From NCBI GenBank assembly GCA_900545005.1, contig UQXO01000005.1:23229-87228 (forward strand): a DNA stretch of 64,000 nucleotides. Direction: 5' to 3'. Position numbers and translations under genes: made by a program. Below are positions 62,455-64,000 of this stretch, in pieces. Numbering within the stretch: the stretch's first letter is position 1; every line of letters begins with the position of its first letter. Under the pieces are notes generated by a model. That model was given only the letters and a program-made list of their open reading frames with translations, was not told the origin of the DNA and ran no database searches. This stretch comes from an uncultured Mycoplasmatota bacterium. Its GTDB lineage: Bacteria > Bacillota_I > Bacilli_A > RF39 > UBA660.

Positions 62455-62505
62455 ATACATAATTAGAGGATATAGATATTATAACTAGAAATGGATTTAT
62501 TTATG

Positions 62506-63888
62506 ATGAAGAAATTTAATAAAGATAAGTATTTAAAGAAATTAAGATTTAAGAAGTATAAGAGATACTTATATATAGGAATACCTTGTTTATTAGTATT
62601 ATTAATAGGAATGTATTTTGCTTATTCAAAGTTTAGTGTCTTTAAAGAGGAAGAAGTAGTAAGAACAACAGTAGGAGATTTTATTTCTGGTGATATAGTA
62701 GTAGGAGCTTATATAGATGGGAAATATTCTACTACAATTCCTGGTAAGAATGATGGTTATATAGTAGATAAAATAGTCTGTGATAATGATGCTTCTGCTT
62801 CTTGGGATAATAATTCTTGGGGAATAGTATTAACTAATCTAACTAAGAGAACTAAATGTAATGTGTATTTTAATAAAATTGTATCTGTTTCTGAAAAAGT
62901 GATTACTGCAATGAATAATAATCCTAGTATGTTTGCAAGCGATGACCCAGGTAAAAATATACGATATATAGGAGCTGATCCAAGTAACTATGTCTATTTT
63001 AACTGTAGTGATTATAATAATCCAACGGCTGATACTTGTGAATTATGGCGTATTATTGGGGTATTCAATAATGTAACTAAGGGAGATGGCTCCAAAGAAA
63101 ATCTAGTTAAGATTATAAGAACTGATTCTTTAGGACAGTTTTTTTGGGATTATAAGGATTATGTGGGAACATCTACTGAAGAGTTTGGTTCGAATGACTG
63201 GACTGATTCTCAGTTAATGATGATGTTAAATCCCGCTAGTTATTTAAAATCAGGATATACTAATTCTAGTGATATAATCTCTTACGGAAGTCAACAATTA
63301 TATAGTAAAATGGGTTCTTATTATAACGGTACTAAGGGATGTAAACCTGCTTGGATTGCAAGTGGTGCCTCATTTGGTTGTTCCGAAGTAGATTTCACCT
63401 CAACAGGTTTAAAAAACGATACAACCAGAAATGCCATTGAAGAGGTTGTTTGGAATTTAGGGGGAAGTTCAACGTATAATGATGTAACACCAAGTATGTT
63501 TTATGAAAGAGAAAGATGGGCTAGTGTATATAGTGATCACGCAACTACTTGGACAGGCAAAATCGGCTTAATGTATCCAAGTGACTATGGTTATGCTACC
63601 AGTGGGGGAACAACTGAAGATAGAGCAGCTTGTCTAGCAACAGTATTTTATAATAAATGGTATGGTGATTGTAGCAGAAATGACTATTTATTCGATACAA
63701 ACAGAAGGCAATGGACATTGACGTCTCATTCAGCTAATGCTCGCGATGTGTTCTATGTGTCCGGCGATGTTGACCGCAACGGTGCTTACGGTGCTTTTGT
63801 TGTTCGTCCGGCGCTTTTTCTGAAATCTAGCATTATGGTGAAATTTGGGACAGGAGAAAAAAATAATCCTTATACATTATCTGTTTGA
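62506..63888 (+). CDS. Surface protein related to the DGR-target family, C-terminal variable module less clear
   Basis: About 460 residues. N-terminal KKFNKDKYLKKLRFKKYK, membrane anchor and Cys/Trp module match those of the gene at 55879. The C-terminal part is a related but different lectin-like module (ELWRIIGVFNN early, final VVRPALFLKSS). GC rises in 63719-63825 with several C-ending codons (CGC, TCC GGC, GAC CGC AAC, TAC) but without a close partner to show variation. The ATG at 62506 is preferred by alignment with 55879. A T-run hairpin follows at 63935. Confidence 0.7.
   Translation: MKKFNKDKYLKKLRFKKYKRYLYIGIPCLLVLLIGMYFAYSKFSVFKEEEVVRTTVGDFISGDIVVGAYIDGKYSTTIPGKNDGYIVDKIVCDNDASASWDNNSWGIVLTNLTKRTKCNVYFNKIVSVSEKVITAMNNNPSMFASDDPGKNIRYIGADPSNYVYFNCSDYNNPTADTCELWRIIGVFNNVTKGDGSKENLVKIIRTDSLGQFFWDYKDYVGTSTEEFGSNDWTDSQLMMMLNPASYLKSGYTNSSDIISYGSQQLYSKMGSYYNGTKGCKPAWIASGASFGCSEVDFTSTGLKNDTTRNAIEEVVWNLGGSSTYNDVTPSMFYERERWASVYSDHATTWTGKIGLMYPSDYGYATSGGTTEDRAACLATVFYNKWYGDCSRNDYLFDTNRRQWTLTSHSANARDVFYVSGDVDRNGAYGAFVVRPALFLKSSIMVKFGTGEKNNPYTLSV
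63719..63825 (+). other. Possible fourth variable region
   Basis: GC-enriched 3' segment at the place corresponding to VR1-VR3, ending before the RPALF motif. Fewer NNC codons and no aligned variant partner, so only a candidate. Confidence 0.4.
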
Positions 63889-63934
63889 ACAAATAATATC
63901 ACTTATAAAATCTATAAAGAAAAGAGGGTATAGA

Positions 63935-63975
63935 ATATGGTGTGTAAATTATTAAATTTGCATGCCATATTTTTT
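63935..63975 (+). terminator. Hairpin with T-run, relative of the one at 13110
   Basis: ATATGG(T/C)(G/A)TG(T/C)AAATT pairs with its partner via G-U compensations, followed by T6; nearly the same stem as at 13110-13154. Confidence 0.75.
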
Positions 63976-63997
63976 ATGGCTTAAGGAGGATGATTTT

Positions 63998-64000
63998 ATG
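63998..64000 (+). CDS. Start of a further gene, cut by the window edge
   Basis: AAGGAGG at 63983-63989 lies 8 bp before an ATG that is the last codon of the window. It follows the post-VR hairpin directly, the position where DGR accessory genes, template repeat or reverse transcriptase often sit; nothing can be said about its product. Confidence 0.5.

Noticed and set aside
1..64000. UGA read as tryptophan (genetic code 4)
   Set aside because: Genes use TGG for Trp and stop at TGA in family-consistent places, and prfB with its UGA frameshift is present.

Overview
The window is AT-rich (roughly 30% GC by eye) and gene-dense. Genes lie mostly on the plus strand and are rich in AAT, GAT, TTA and AGT codons. 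It looks like a small-genome, uncultured gut Bacilli/Mollicutes-relative (an RF39-like member of the Bacillota); that placement is inference. UGA is a stop codon here, because prfB (release factor 2) is present with its +1 programmed frameshift at an in-frame UGA. No rRNA or tRNA gene, CRISPR array, transposase or reverse transcriptase was seen.

Layout. 1-2.5 kb: HAD hydrolase, GNAT, and an NfeD/SPFH membrane pair. 2.7-3.4 kb: remains of an ABC transporter. 3.5-7.3 kb: metallopeptidase, tag, PQ-loop protein, an NrtR-type regulator with two copies of its palindromic operator, HAD and Nudix enzymes. 7.3-10.9 kb: exported proteins, including a PstS-like protein, and a decayed histidine kinase. 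11.2-13.1 kb: first large surface protein with a hypervariable-looking C-terminus. 13.2-22.8 kb: ASCH, kinase-like and Fic proteins, a cysteine desulfurase with a TtcA-like thiolase, an acyl-CoA synthetase, a hybrid histidine kinase and a small alarmone hydrolase. 22.9-25.0 kb: three paralogous small exported proteins with a shared Cys/His motif. 25-32.5 kb: GDPD, YfhO-like protein, ABC-F, a DUF3990-type toxin with partner, and an SDR. 33-35.9 kb: a kinase-like paralogue cluster (one copy broken) running into prfB. 35.9-39.2 kb: two exported metallopeptidases. 39.5-45 kb: surface protein with InlB repeat, DUF4143 ATPase with three upstream 37-bp dyads, SAM-I riboswitch and metK, YitT protein. 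45-49.7 kb: metallopeptidase operon with an 805-residue membrane protein. 49.7-55.6 kb: alpha/beta hydrolase-like protein, DUF2130, a second DUF4143 ATPase between direct repeats, and uvrB. 55.8-64 kb: three more surface proteins, a WYL-type regulator and a PfkB-SIS fusion.

The most notable system is the set of large surface proteins at 11258-13081, 55879-57252, 57565-59262 and (weaker) 62506-63888. Their shared C-terminal fold is C-type-lectin/DUF6273-like. In three of them the last ~120-180 bp switch abruptly to 57-63% GC. There, fixed codons alternate with codons of the form NNC, NNT or NNG whose first two bases differ between copies. This is the signature of adenine mutagenesis of AAC-rich templates in diversity-generating retroelements (DGRs). 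Hairpins follow three of the variable regions. An 80-bp near-identical sequence containing a loxP-like dyad (19-bp arms, 8-bp asymmetric spacer) lies downstream of two of them in opposite orientations, 44 kb apart. The template repeat and reverse transcriptase are not in the window, so they would have to act from elsewhere.
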